35,761 bases of DNA from an uncultured Eubacteriales bacterium (GCA_900320285.1 ONRQ01000016.1:1-35761); one strand, 5' to 3'. Counted from the stretch's first letter, positions 8,691 to 19,777 are shown. Program-made: numbers and translations. The notes: generated from the letters alone by a model not told the origin.

Positions 8691-9965
8691 ATGGCACTTG
8701 ATGGATTCAATGAAATTTACAACGATTTTTACGGACCTTCTGACGATTCTCTGACTTCCAAAGAGAGAAGAGAGAGAAATGTCAGGGACAAGATCAATCA
8801 GCTTTCAAATGAGGGCAAAGCCCAGCTCAGCATAGAGACTGAGGTCGAGACAATGGAAGAAGCCGAAAGAAAGCCGGTGGCCGTGGCGACGAAGACTCCG
8901 GGGGAGGATCCTGAAAAACCGAAAGAACCTGAAAAGTCGGGTATGGAGGAGCTGAACGAGCTCGTCGGACTGAAGACGGTCAAGCACGATGTTGAGGAGC
9001 TCATAGGACTGGCCAAGGTAAGAAAGATGCGTGAAGAGAAGGGCATGAAGGCGGTCCCAATGTCTCTGCACCTTGTTTTCTCGGGCAATCCGGGCACAGG
9101 AAAAACAACAGTCGCAAGAATACTGGGCAAGCTTTACAACGAGATCGGCATCCTTTCAACAGGCCAGATGATAGAGACTGACCGCTCCGGACTAGTAGCC
9201 GGTTACGTCGGACAGACAGCTATCAAGACTCAGAAGAAGATCCAGGAGGCCATGGGAGGCATCCTGTTCATAGACGAAGCCTACATGCTCAATCAGAAGG
9301 ACGAAAACTTCGGTCAGGAAGCGATCGATACCATTCTTAAAGCTATGGAGGACCACCGCGACGAGTTCATAGTGATAGTTGCCGGTTACACGCAGCTGAT
9401 GAAAGAGTTCGTTGAGAGCAACCCGGGACTCAAGTCCAGGTTCAACAAATTCTTTGAGTTCCCTGATTACACGAACGAAGAGCTTCAGGAGATATTTGAA
9501 CTGCAGTGCAAGAAGTATCAGTACAAGCTCACAGAAGAAGCGGATAAAGCCGTGCGTGAGGAGATCATAAGGCTCGAGGAGGCAAAGGGTGAAAACTTTG
9601 CAAACGCCAGAGAGGTGCGTAATCTTTTCGAGAAGATCATCGCAAATCAGGCGGCAAGAGTCTCAACTCTCGAAGATGTGGATGAGGAGACTCTCTCCAC
9701 CATCACTATCGACGACCTTACTGATAAATTCGAGGAAGAATACGAAAAAGAACTCCAGGCAAGAGCCGCAAGAGAAGCCGAGGTCGAGGAGGCACTGAGA
9801 GATGTTGCTGAAATGAACGGCGAAAACCAGCCGACGGCGAAAGAGAGAGCAGGAGAGATAGTAGACCTTTTGAAAGAGCTTGCTGACGAGAACGGCGAAG
9901 GAGCCAAAGGCGGCAAAAAGAAAAAAGCCAAAGTTACGGATAAAAAGCCTATCATAAGAAGATAA
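8691..9965 (+). CDS. CbxX/CfxQ (SpoVK-like) AAA ATPase
   Basis: 424 residues. A polar, Glu/Lys/Pro-rich leader (1-80) precedes an AAA core of the CbxX/SpoVK class, remodelling ATPases. The core has ELVGLKTVKHDVEEL as entry helix, Walker A GNPGTGKT (132-139), Walker B GGILFIDEAY (D195, E196), sensor-type IVIVAGY, an arginine-containing GLKSRFNKFFEFPDY, and a C-terminal lid helix NAREVRNLFEKII. The last 70 residues are acidic coiled-coil-like, ending in a Lys-rich tail (GGKKKKAKVTDKK). AAGGAG lies 10 nt before the ATG. The client is unknown. Location downstream of murF-like and ddl genes hints at envelope or sporulation-type roles, though SpoVK homologues occur widely in Clostridia. Confidence 0.88.
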   Translation: MALDGFNEIYNDFYGPSDDSLTSKERRERNVRDKINQLSNEGKAQLSIETEVETMEEAERKPVAVATKTPGEDPEKPKEPEKSGMEELNELVGLKTVKHDVEELIGLAKVRKMREEKGMKAVPMSLHLVFSGNPGTGKTTVARILGKLYNEIGILSTGQMIETDRSGLVAGYVGQTAIKTQKKIQEAMGGILFIDEAYMLNQKDENFGQEAIDTILKAMEDHRDEFIVIVAGYTQLMKEFVESNPGLKSRFNKFFEFPDYTNEELQEIFELQCKKYQYKLTEEADKAVREEIIRLEEAKGENFANAREVRNLFEKIIANQAARVSTLEDVDEETLSTITIDDLTDKFEEEYEKELQARAAREAEVEEALRDVAEMNGENQPTAKERAGEIVDLLKELADENGEGAKGGKKKKAKVTDKKPIIRR

Positions 9966-10030
9966 CTCACAGACGAAGAGTTTGGAGCGACGAACCCCTG
10001 ACGATTATTCCAAAATGATAAATATGTTTG

Positions 10031-10066
10031 CGCAGATGGTGCCTGAAACGCCATCTGCGTTTTTTT
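10031..10066 (+). terminator. Rho-independent terminator after the AAA ATPase gene
   Basis: Nine-base-pair stem CGCAGATGG (10031-10039) and CCATCTGCG (10051-10059), loop 11 nt, followed by seven T residues. It closes the 4303-9965 gene group. Confidence 0.92.
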
Positions 10067-10265
10067 ATGGCAAATGATGCCGGTGGAATAAACTTATTGC
10101 GAATTGCAGCTGGCCGGCAACTTCAGTGTTATCTGCCGCATTTTCATTCAGGGCAGTTTCTGATTACAGACGATTTCCCCAAAATGGAAAGTGTATTCAC
10201 GGAAATGAATAATAACACCGCGATTACAGGCACAAAGCATAACTGTAAAAGGAGTTCAAAAAAAG

Positions 10266-10305
10266 TTTCTACATAAAGTCCGCAAATTATAATCCTATGT
10301 AGAAA
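10266..10305. repeat. Palindromic repeat copy 1 (TTTCTACATA dyad)
   Basis: Arms TTTCTACATA (10266-10275) and TATGTAGAAA (10296-10305) are perfect 10-nt reverse complements around a 20-nt loop. The loop sequence partly matches that of copy 2 at 10485-10523 (a CAAATT core), suggesting common origin. Confidence 0.7.
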
Positions 10306-10484
10306 AGTTTAAACGATTGCCTGCCTGGATTCTGCCATCATTCACCAAATGAGACATCACGGACAGGAAGAGGAGGCTGCAGGGATAGGATCCTTGTTTT
10401 ACGTGCACATTTTGGCGCTTTTCATAGTGGCTTGCAGTGATTATCATCAGTGAATAAAAATACATAATGAAAACAGGAGGGGAT

Positions 10485-10523
10485 TTCTACATGAGACCCC
10501 CAAAATTTGCGTTTCATGTAGAA
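10485..10523. repeat. Palindromic repeat copy 2 (TTCTACATGA dyad)
   Basis: Arms TTCTACATGA (10485-10494) and TCATGTAGAA (10514-10523) around a 19-nt loop. An overlapping alternative pairing joins AAATTTGC (10503-10510) with GCAAATTT (10530-10537), which is followed by a T-rich stretch, so two mutually exclusive hairpins are possible. Size and arm sequence match copy 1. Confidence 0.7.
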
Positions 10524-10613
10524 GAATCTGCAAATTTCCTTTTTGATAATTGGCAGACATGTGATAATCATCGTATTAAAAATAAAATAACGATTCAATT
10601 AAAAAATTATTAG
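10491..10613 (+). CDS. Possible 40-residue small ORF overlapping palindromic repeat copy 2
   Basis: An ATG at 10491 preceded by AGGAGGGG with good spacing opens a 40-codon frame ending in TAG at 10611-10613, inside the CIRCE box. The product would start MRPPKFAFHVEESANF and end in a Lys/Asn/Ile-rich tail. The start codon lies in the left arm of the palindrome, so the frame may only be a by-product of the repeat. No recognised family. Weakly supported. Confidence 0.2.
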   Translation: MRPPKFAFHVEESANFLFDNWQTCDNHRIKNKITIQLKNY

Positions 10614-10636
10614 CACTCATATACAGTGAGTGCTAA
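10610..10636. promoter_or_regulatory. CIRCE operator (HrcA binding site) for clpB
   Basis: TTAGCACTC (10610-10618), 9-nt spacer, GAGTGCTAA (10628-10636): an exact match to the CIRCE consensus TTAGCACTC-N9-GAGTGCTAA. HrcA repressor bound here is released on heat shock. It lies immediately upstream of the -35 box of the clpB promoter. Confidence 0.97.
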
Positions 10637-10643
10637 ATTTTTC

Positions 10644-10672
10644 TTTACAAGCCTTGAAATCTGTGCTATTGT
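10644..10672 (+). promoter_or_regulatory. Sigma-A-type promoter of clpB
   Basis: -35 TTTACA (10644-10649), 17-nt spacer, -10 TATTGT (10667-10672). Predicted transcription start is near 10679, giving a long leader of roughly 190 nt before clpB. CIRCE lies 7 nt upstream of the -35. Confidence 0.75.
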
Positions 10673-10693
10673 TGTTCTGTAAAAACAGGGAGG

Positions 10694-10872
10694 ATGCTAT
10701 TTTGCATAAAAATGGCAGGCGCTGATCTGAACTCAGAACAGCCTGGATGCAGATTCGCGCAAACAGGCCGCATCCGAAGCCGCATGCTCAGGCATTGTGT
10801 ACAAGGCTTTTGCGGTTTCCGGATCGGGCAGCTGATCATGTTAATAAATCTTCTTACAGGAGGTAAGCATAT

Positions 10873-10876
<4 letters not shown>
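10694..10876 (+). CDS. Possible 60-codon leader ORF in the clpB 5' UTR
   Basis: An open frame from ATG 10694 runs through the clpB leader and stops at TGA 10874-10876, overlapping the clpB ATG in an ATGA arrangement. The GGGAGG upstream abuts the ATG too closely to be a normal ribosome-binding site. An in-frame ATG at 10712 has poor spacing. The product shows no known family and has Cys- and Arg-containing segments. clpB has its own strong AGGAGG. Either a leader peptide coupled to clpB or chance. Confidence 0.2.
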
Positions 10877-13464
<2,588 letters not shown>

Positions 13465-13503
13465 AGAGGTTAACGGGCAAAACGTACAACAAAGAGATAA
13501 GGC

Positions 13504-14400
13504 ATGGCCGCAGACAGAAAACATATCGCATTGGGTGATCTGATGATGCTTGCGGCCACCATGATATTCGGCGCGATGACGATATTCTCGAAGCAGATAC
13601 TCGCCGAGCTTGAAGTATTCAACATGGTGGCTCTCAGGTTTTTGATTGCCTTCGCGGCGTGCCTTATCGTATTTCATAAGAGATACCGTAAACTTGATAA
13701 AGAAACGTTCCTGCACTCCGGGGTGCTGGGAACGTTTTTGTTTGTTTCGTATTTGTGCATGGTACTGGGCTGCAAATATACTACAGCTTCGAATGCCGGC
13801 TTCATGATGAGCCTTGTGGCATTTTTCACACCGCTCATCATTCTGGTGCAGGAGCATATTGTGCCGGGCAAGGTGCAGATAGTCAGTATCATTATTACAC
13901 TTATAGGAGTGGGGCTCATGTGCCTGTCGCCGGGCTTTTCCCTTAACAAAGGCGACCTTATATGCATATTAAGCGCGTTCTTCTATTCGTTCCAGATGCT
14001 CTACACGGAGCGCTACGCGCATAAGCATGACCCTATAGTTCTGGGCACGCTTCAGCTGGCGTTCGTATCCTTGTACGGATTCATTTTCGCTATTATTTTT
14101 GAGGACAGCTTCAGACTGCCGGTGAGCGCTGCCGGATGGTGGCAGCTGCTGTATCTGGCGCTCGGCTGCGGCGCACTTGGATTCATTTTCCAGACCTCTG
14201 CTGAAAAGCTGAGCCCGACCGCGCACACGACACTGATCTACGCGTCTGAGCCGGTATTTGTGGCGCTGTTCTCGTTCCTGATGCTCGGCGAGCAGATAAG
14301 CGCCCGCCAGATGCTGGGCATACTGCTGGTATTCATCGGAGTATGGATAACGGTAAGACCAAAAAATACAGATGAGGGGTTGATCAAAGATGCAGACTGA
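13504..14400 (+). CDS. EamA/DMT-family transporter
   Basis: 298-residue membrane protein with about ten hydrophobic segments in two EamA repeats (first half ends near residue 135, second starts near GDLICILSAFFYSF and ends at LGILLVFIGVWITV). Motifs typical of drug/metabolite exporters are visible, such as ALRFLIAF and the ASEPVFVALFSFLMLGE signature in the second repeat. Usual length for the family. The substrate cannot be told: amino acids, purine-like metabolites or drugs are all possible. It has only a weak AAGG ribosome-binding site. It lies 39 nt after clpB, and its last 11 nt overlap the following MFS gene, marking the start of a compact transcription unit. Confidence 0.88.
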   Translation: MAADRKHIALGDLMMLAATMIFGAMTIFSKQILAELEVFNMVALRFLIAFAACLIVFHKRYRKLDKETFLHSGVLGTFLFVSYLCMVLGCKYTTASNAGFMMSLVAFFTPLIILVQEHIVPGKVQIVSIIITLIGVGLMCLSPGFSLNKGDLICILSAFFYSFQMLYTERYAHKHDPIVLGTLQLAFVSLYGFIFAIIFEDSFRLPVSAAGWWQLLYLALGCGALGFIFQTSAEKLSPTAHTTLIYASEPVFVALFSFLMLGEQISARQMLGILLVFIGVWITVRPKNTDEGLIKDAD

Positions 14401-15640
14401 ACTAGGAAAGAAATTCTGGATATCCATGCTTGTATTCGGCCTGATGGGCCAGGTGGCATGGGTCGTTGAGAACATGTACTTCAATGTGTTCATCTACAAG
14501 ATGTTCCACGCCACGGCTGCGGACATATCGGCAATGGTCATGGCGAGCGCAGTAACAGCGGCACTGACCACGATCATAATGGGAGCCGTATCCGACAAGG
14601 TCGGAAAGCGCAAGGCATTTATGAGCGTTGGATATATGATCTGGGGACTCAGCATCATAACCTTCGCGTATATCCACAGCATAATGCTTACCATCGTGAT
14701 GGACTGCGTAATGACGTACTTCGGCTCAACTGCGAACGATGCCGCTTACAACGCGTGGCTGACAGACAGGGGAGATTCCACCAACAGAGGGAAGATAGAG
14801 GGAGTCAATTCCATGATGCCTCTTGTTGCCGTGCTGGTGGTATTCGGAGGATTCATGAGCTTCAATCTCGATGAGCATTCGGCATGGGTCACCATATATT
14901 ACGTAATAGGAATAGCTACTGCGCTGATAGGCGTGCTCGGATGGTTTCTCATAGAAGATGACCCGGGGCTGAAGAAATCCGATGAGAGCATGGGCGAAAC
15001 ACTCGCCTACAGCTTCAGGCCGTCGGTTGCAAGGGACAACAAAAGGCTGTACCTGACGCTTCTCAACTTTGCAATATTCGGCATATCGATACAGATATTC
15101 ATGCCGTATCTGATCATCTATTACGAGCAGACTCTCGGCCTTGAGAATTACGTGATGATATTCGCTCCGGCCATAATTCTGGCAGCTGCAGCTACAGTCT
15201 TTTACGGAAGACTTTACGACACAAAAGGCTTCACGAAGAGCATACTCCCCGTGACGGCGATGCTCATTATAGGGTATACTATATTATATTTCACACAGGC
15301 TCATGCGGCCGTCCAGGCATTCATAGGATCGCTGATCACGATGACCGGTTATCTGGCCGGAATGTCTATCTTCGGAGCCATGATAAGGGACAATATCCCT
15401 GAAGGAAGGGCAGGACAGTTCCAGGGCGTACGCATTATAGGACAGGTCTTTATTCCGGGGCTTATAGGACCGGCGATAGGAGCATGGGTGCTGAGAAATG
15501 CGGATGTGATAGTCAACAACGACGGTACGGAATCATTCCTGCCGGATAAAGGCATATGGTCTGCTTCAGCAGTCATAATAGTAATACTGCTCGCTGTGCT
15601 AATGCTTACAATGAGGAAGAAAAGCAATGGATCAGACTGA
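14390..15640 (+). CDS. MFS transporter
   Basis: 416-residue polytopic protein with about 12 hydrophobic segments and the MFS loop-2 motif GAVSDKVGKRKAF near residue 65. The cytoplasmic half-loop is around residues 190-220, and there is a second related loop YGRLYDTKGF. The pattern ANDAAYNAWLTDRG after helix 4 is like sugar-permease relatives of the GPH/SLC45 type that often sit beside GH31 genes in Clostridia. ATG 14390 has GAGGGG upstream and overlaps the EamA stop by 11 nt. The 3' end overlaps the macrodomain gene by 14 nt. Given the GH31 gene in the same unit, glycoside uptake is the likeliest role (inference). Confidence 0.85.
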   Translation: MQTELGKKFWISMLVFGLMGQVAWVVENMYFNVFIYKMFHATAADISAMVMASAVTAALTTIIMGAVSDKVGKRKAFMSVGYMIWGLSIITFAYIHSIMLTIVMDCVMTYFGSTANDAAYNAWLTDRGDSTNRGKIEGVNSMMPLVAVLVVFGGFMSFNLDEHSAWVTIYYVIGIATALIGVLGWFLIEDDPGLKKSDESMGETLAYSFRPSVARDNKRLYLTLLNFAIFGISIQIFMPYLIIYYEQTLGLENYVMIFAPAIILAAAATVFYGRLYDTKGFTKSILPVTAMLIIGYTILYFTQAHAAVQAFIGSLITMTGYLAGMSIFGAMIRDNIPEGRAGQFQGVRIIGQVFIPGLIGPAIGAWVLRNADVIVNNDGTESFLPDKGIWSASAVIIVILLAVLMLTMRKKSNGSD

Positions 15641-16409
15641 AGCCAGATTATGGTTAATAGAAAAACTGAAAAATGAGAACCCGGTCTACCGCAAAGTACC
15701 TGTGCCTGATGATGAAGAAAGGCAGAAGGAGCTTCTCAGGGCGCTGATGAACGTCAGGGACGCAAAACCGGCAGGAGCAGAGTTCCGCGAGGTGCAGGAT
15801 GCATATCTCAGACGCGAGACTCTTCTGAAGGGCATAGTCAGCGTGGATTCGCTTGAGCCATGCGCGCTCGACAGCAGACTTTACCTGTGGCAGGGAGATA
15901 TAACAAGGCTGGCGGCGGATGCCATAGTCAATGCTGCAAACTACACTCTGCTCGGCTGTTTCATACCGCTTCACAACTGCATCGATAACTGCATTCATTC
16001 GGCCGCAGGCATCCAGCTCAGGTGGGACTGCCACGAAATAATTTGCAGACAGGGGCATGATGAACCGACAGGCCGCGCGCAGATAACTCCGGGCTATTGT
16101 CTCCCTGCAAAGTACGTGCTGCATACAGTCGGCCCGATAGTCGATACTGAACTGACAGATGAGCACAGAGAGCTGCTCGCGTCAAGCTATCGCTCGTGCC
16201 TCGACCTGGCCGCAGAAAACGGACTCGGCAATGTTGCCTTCTGCTGCATATCCACAGGGGTGTTCTGCTTCCCTGCAGAAGAGGCAGCGCAGATCGCTGT
16301 GAAAACAGTAAGAGACTGGCTCGACAGCCATGACAGCAGTATAGATAAAGTCATTTTCAACGTATTCGGAAACAGGGACAAGGAAATCTATGAAAAGATA
16401 TTGGGCTGA
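15627..16409 (+). CDS. Zinc-dependent macrodomain, protein-ADP-ribose hydrolase family
   Basis: 260 residues: an N-terminal helical extension of about 85 residues, then a macrodomain starting at LYLWQGDITRLAADAIVNAAN. The segment GCFIPLHNCIDNCIHSAAG carries the hallmark of the bacterial zinc macrodomain class, with C111, H116 and C118 as likely zinc ligands near the ADP-ribose site. Further motifs are QITPGYCLPAKYVLHTVGP and FCCISTGVFCFP. Known members remove ADP-ribose from proteins; in Staphylococcus and Streptococcus they sit with a sirtuin and lipoylation genes, none of which is present here. It is translationally overlapped with the MFS gene and precedes ssnA by 25 nt. Confidence 0.92.
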   Translation: MDQTEARLWLIEKLKNENPVYRKVPVPDDEERQKELLRALMNVRDAKPAGAEFREVQDAYLRRETLLKGIVSVDSLEPCALDSRLYLWQGDITRLAADAIVNAANYTLLGCFIPLHNCIDNCIHSAAGIQLRWDCHEIICRQGHDEPTGRAQITPGYCLPAKYVLHTVGPIVDTELTDEHRELLASSYRSCLDLAAENGLGNVAFCCISTGVFCFPAEEAAQIAVKTVRDWLDSHDSSIDKVIFNVFGNRDKEIYEKILG

Positions 16410-16434
16410 GATCTTTAGGAAAGGAGCCTGAAAA

Positions 16435-17793
16435 ATGAGTACATTGTCAGTAAACAACATTAGAGCGATAGTATCGTGCGACGGTAAAGATACTGTCTAT
16501 GAGAACGCAAATCTGTTCTGCGAAGACGGCCTGATCAAATACATAGGGCCTGAAAAACACGATGCTGACACCGTTATAGACGGCACGGGAATGCTCTGCT
16601 ACCCGGGACTCGTAAACGCGCATCACCATCTGTATCAGGTGTTCTCACGCAACCTTGAGAAGGTGCAGAACATGGAGCTCTTCGACTGGCTCAAGACGCT
16701 CTACGAGATCTGGAAAAACCTCAACGAGGACACGGTCTATCTGTCATCCCTGACAGGCATGGGCGAGCTGATGAAGAACGGCTGCACTACGGTATTCGAC
16801 CATCACTATGTGTTCCCGGCCGGAGCAGGAGATCTTATCGGAGCGCAGGCTGCCGCAGCGGATAAACTCGGTGTCAGGATGCACTTCTCGCGCGGTTCAA
16901 TGGACCTGTCGGTAAAGGACGGAGGTCTTCCGCCTGACAGCGTCGTCCAGACTGTCGATGAGATCATGAAGGACAGTATCGACCTTATAGATAAATATCA
17001 TGACAGGTCTTTCAGATCGAAACGCCGCATAGCTCTCGCGCCATGCTCGCCATTCTCGGTCTCTGAAGATCTGCTTCGTGAATCCGCGATACTCGCGAGA
17101 GAAAAGGGCGTGCGCCTGCATACACATCTCTGCGAGACCAAGGACGAAGAAAACTACATGCTTGAGCGTGAGGGCATAAGACCTCTTGCTTACATGGAGA
17201 GAGTGGGCTGGATAGGCGATGACGTCTGGTATGCCCACGGCATACATTTCAACGATGAAGAACTCAAGCTCCTTGCAGAGACAGGCACAGGCGTCTGCCA
17301 CTGCCCGATATCCAACATGAAGCTTTCATCAGGAATTGCACGCATACCTGAGATGCTCGAGATGGGCATCCCTGTGGGACTCGGCGTAGACGGATCCGCT
17401 TCCAACGACGGCTCCGATATGCTTGAGGAGCTCCGCGTGGGATTCCTCCTGCACAGGCTCAACTCCAGCAGACTCGCTCCGACCGGCTACGATATGCTCA
17501 AGGTAGCTACGATGGGTTCGGCAAGGCTGCTCGGAAGAGACAAGGAGATAGGCTCCATCGAAGTCGGCAAGTGCGCGGACTTCTTCATGATCGATTCACA
17601 GCGTCTCGAACTTGTAGGCGCATGCTACGATCCTAAGTCGGTGCTCGGAACCGTAGGTGTCAGAGGCTCGGTTGATTACACTGTCATAGACGGAGAGGTG
17701 ACCGTAGCGAACGGAGCCATCACCGGTATTGACGAAGAAAAGGTAGTTGCTGATTCCAATAAAGAGCTCGGAAGATATCTTGCAGATATATAG
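16435..17793 (+). CDS. SsnA-like aminohydrolase, probable 8-oxoguanine or related purine deaminase
   Basis: 452-residue amidohydrolase of the ATZ/TRZ-SsnA group. Metal and substrate residues appear in order: H63 and H65 in NAHHHLYQ, H in LHTHLCETKDEE, H in WYAHGIHF, and D in VDGSASNDGSD. The last is the pattern seen in 8-oxoguanine deaminases and SsnA proteins linked to selenium-dependent purine hydroxylases. Expected reaction: hydrolytic release of ammonia from an oxidised purine or related ring. AAAGGAG precedes the ATG. It lies between the macrodomain gene and GH31 in one transcription unit, 12-14 kb away from the carbamate kinase and YgeY genes to which it may be functionally related. The exact substrate is uncertain. 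Confidence 0.82.
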   Translation: MSTLSVNNIRAIVSCDGKDTVYENANLFCEDGLIKYIGPEKHDADTVIDGTGMLCYPGLVNAHHHLYQVFSRNLEKVQNMELFDWLKTLYEIWKNLNEDTVYLSSLTGMGELMKNGCTTVFDHHYVFPAGAGDLIGAQAAAADKLGVRMHFSRGSMDLSVKDGGLPPDSVVQTVDEIMKDSIDLIDKYHDRSFRSKRRIALAPCSPFSVSEDLLRESAILAREKGVRLHTHLCETKDEENYMLEREGIRPLAYMERVGWIGDDVWYAHGIHFNDEELKLLAETGTGVCHCPISNMKLSSGIARIPEMLEMGIPVGLGVDGSASNDGSDMLEELRVGFLLHRLNSSRLAPTGYDMLKVATMGSARLLGRDKEIGSIEVGKCADFFMIDSQRLELVGACYDPKSVLGTVGVRGSVDYTVIDGEVTVANGAITGIDEEKVVADSNKELGRYLADI

Positions 17794-17803
17794 GAATTAC
17801 TGA

Positions 17804-19777
17804 ATGCTTAAGACCGAATTCGACGGAAAAAAACTGAGATTGACAGTGGACGGGTTTGAACTCCTGTCCACTCCTTTCGTTTCCGCGATAAAGCATGAGA
17901 AGACCTATAGCTTGAAGCGCGGGACTGTAAAGGAAACGATAGTAGAACTGGAACATGCGCGTCTCAACGATATTGAGCGGCTGGATGACAGCACTTTTGT
18001 GATGTCAGGAGACGGCCATTCGCTGAAGATGGAAGTCAGGGAATGCGATCTCGGCTGCGAACTTTTCTTTGAAGGCGAAGATGGCTGGGCATATGAGTTT
18101 AAAATACCCGCGCTGGAGAATGAGGCTGTCTTCGGAGGAGGAGAGCAGTACCGCCAGACGAACCTTCGCGGCGAGAGGATAATGAATTTTGTCTCTGAGC
18201 ATATCACCGCCCGTACTCTTATGGAAAAGGTACTATTGCCGGACAGCCGTTACCGTGAAAAAACAGCTGACAGTATCGGAAGCTATTCTCCTATGCCTGT
18301 ATTTGTAACAGACAGAGGCCGACTTTTCTATTTCGACACTTCGTCGGACGGCATATCCAAATTCGGCATACATAATTACAGGTTTGAATTTGACAGCTGC
18401 CCGCGTTCAATGATGCTGCTCCATGCAGAAGACTATGATACTCTGATGCGGGCTCTGGCAAAGAAGAACCCTCCGGGGATGTATCTGCCTGACTGGTGCC
18501 TGGACGGCATGATAATAGCTGTTCAGGGAGGAACAGATAAAGTGATCTCAAAGGCCTTTACCATGCTTGATGCCGGCGCTAAGATAAGCGCGGTATGGAG
18601 CCAGGACTGGTGCGGAGAGAACCGCACCATAATGGGCAAACAGGTCTGGTGGAACTACGAATACGATGATAAGCTCTACCACCATCTGCCTGAGGCAATA
18701 AAAAGGCTCGAAAGCAGGGGCGTGCGCTTCCTCGCCTACATCAACCCTTATCTTGTGAAAGGGAGCAGACTGTACAATAAATGCGCTGACAAGGGCTGGC
18801 TGATAAAAAGCAGGGACGGCAGCATCTGCCATATGAAGTCGACCACTTTTGATGCCGGTATGCTCGATCTGACTGATCCTGAAGCCGTGCGCTTCATAAA
18901 AGAAGTCCTTATTAAGAAGAACATGCTGGATATTGGCATAAAGGGCTGGATGGCTGATTTCGGCGAATATCTGCCTACGGACTGCGTCCTGCATGAAGGT
19001 GATCCGGCAGAACTGCACAATCAGTGGCCGGTGCTCTGGGCTAAGATCAACCGCGAGGCAGTTGAAGAATACGGCGATAAGGACGTGATGTTTTTCACAC
19101 GATCAGGTTATCTGGGGGAGCAGTGCTATGCCCCTATAATGTGGAACGGCGACCAGCATACGGACCTCACCCGGGATTACGGCATGCCATGCGTTATGCC
19201 AGCGACATTCTCACTGGGATTCTCAGGTGTACCGCTGGTACACAGCGATATCGGCGGATTCTTCTCAATCGCAGGACTTAAGAGGAACGATGAGCTGTTT
19301 ATCCGCTGGATGGAGATGAATACCTTCTCGCCTCTGATGAGAAGCCACGAGTCCATCAGACCGTGGGCAAACAGTCAGTTCGATGCCCGGACCGTGCTTC
19401 CTCATACGGTTCGACTTACAAACATACATGCTGCACTGAGGCCATATATAGAGCATTGTCTGGAACAGGCTAAAGAGGGAATACCCGTTATGAGACCGGA
19501 TTTCTGGAATGAGGTGGATTATTCTGCCAGCCGTGATGAGTATTCATACTTCTTCGGTGACGATATGTACGTGTGTCCGGTCATCGAAAAGAACGTCTCC
19601 GAGAGGACTGTCCATTTGCCTGAAGGGGACTGGACCGGATTTTGGGACAATAAGGCTTACCGCGGAGGATCAAAGACCAGAATAGAGGCTCCGCTCGGAA
19701 AACTTCCGGTATTTTACAGGACTGACAGCAGATTCAAAGAGCTGTTCAGAAAGGTATCGGAGGAAAACAGGGATTAA
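17804..19777 (+). CDS. GH31 glycosidase of the YihQ (sulfoquinovosidase-like) type
   Basis: 657 residues, aligning along its length with E. coli YihQ: GGGEQYRQTNLRGE, LPDWCLDG, VQGGTD, WSQDWCG, FLAYINPY, WMADFGEYLPTD (nucleophile D385), WNGDQHTD (acid/base D450), HSDIGGF and the KLPVFYR end. Comparing with the residues I recall for YihQ sulfonate recognition (Q288, R301, W304, Y508), Gln267 and Trp283 are kept, but R301 is Gln280 and Y508 is Phe486. So a sulfoquinovoside substrate is doubtful and another alpha-glycoside is likely. No signal peptide, so it is cytoplasmic and would act on imported glycosides, for instance via the upstream MFS protein. Start 17804 follows ssnA by 10 nt. Confidence 0.87.
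   Translation: MLKTEFDGKKLRLTVDGFELLSTPFVSAIKHEKTYSLKRGTVKETIVELEHARLNDIERLDDSTFVMSGDGHSLKMEVRECDLGCELFFEGEDGWAYEFKIPALENEAVFGGGEQYRQTNLRGERIMNFVSEHITARTLMEKVLLPDSRYREKTADSIGSYSPMPVFVTDRGRLFYFDTSSDGISKFGIHNYRFEFDSCPRSMMLLHAEDYDTLMRALAKKNPPGMYLPDWCLDGMIIAVQGGTDKVISKAFTMLDAGAKISAVWSQDWCGENRTIMGKQVWWNYEYDDKLYHHLPEAIKRLESRGVRFLAYINPYLVKGSRLYNKCADKGWLIKSRDGSICHMKSTTFDAGMLDLTDPEAVRFIKEVLIKKNMLDIGIKGWMADFGEYLPTDCVLHEGDPAELHNQWPVLWAKINREAVEEYGDKDVMFFTRSGYLGEQCYAPIMWNGDQHTDLTRDYGMPCVMPATFSLGFSGVPLVHSDIGGFFSIAGLKRNDELFIRWMEMNTFSPLMRSHESIRPWANSQFDARTVLPHTVRLTNIHAALRPYIEHCLEQAKEGIPVMRPDFWNEVDYSASRDEYSYFFGDDMYVCPVIEKNVSERTVHLPEGDWTGFWDNKAYRGGSKTRIEAPLGKLPVFYRTDSRFKELFRKVSEENRD

Larger units (their letters stand above)
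10067..10609. other. Gene-free stretch upstream of CIRCE
   Basis: About 540 nt with no convincing gene. Short open frames here (for example 10028-10276) lack family features and plausible ribosome-binding sites. The left part is of average composition. From about 10440 on it becomes AT-rich. It contains the two TTCTACAT dyads described separately and a possible 40-codon frame at 10491-10613. It could be remnant DNA or non-coding RNA. No tRNA or rRNA was recognised. Confidence 0.5.

Noticed and set aside
10028..10276. 82-codon plus-strand frame
   Set aside because: It begins inside the terminator hairpin, has no ribosome-binding site and no family features.
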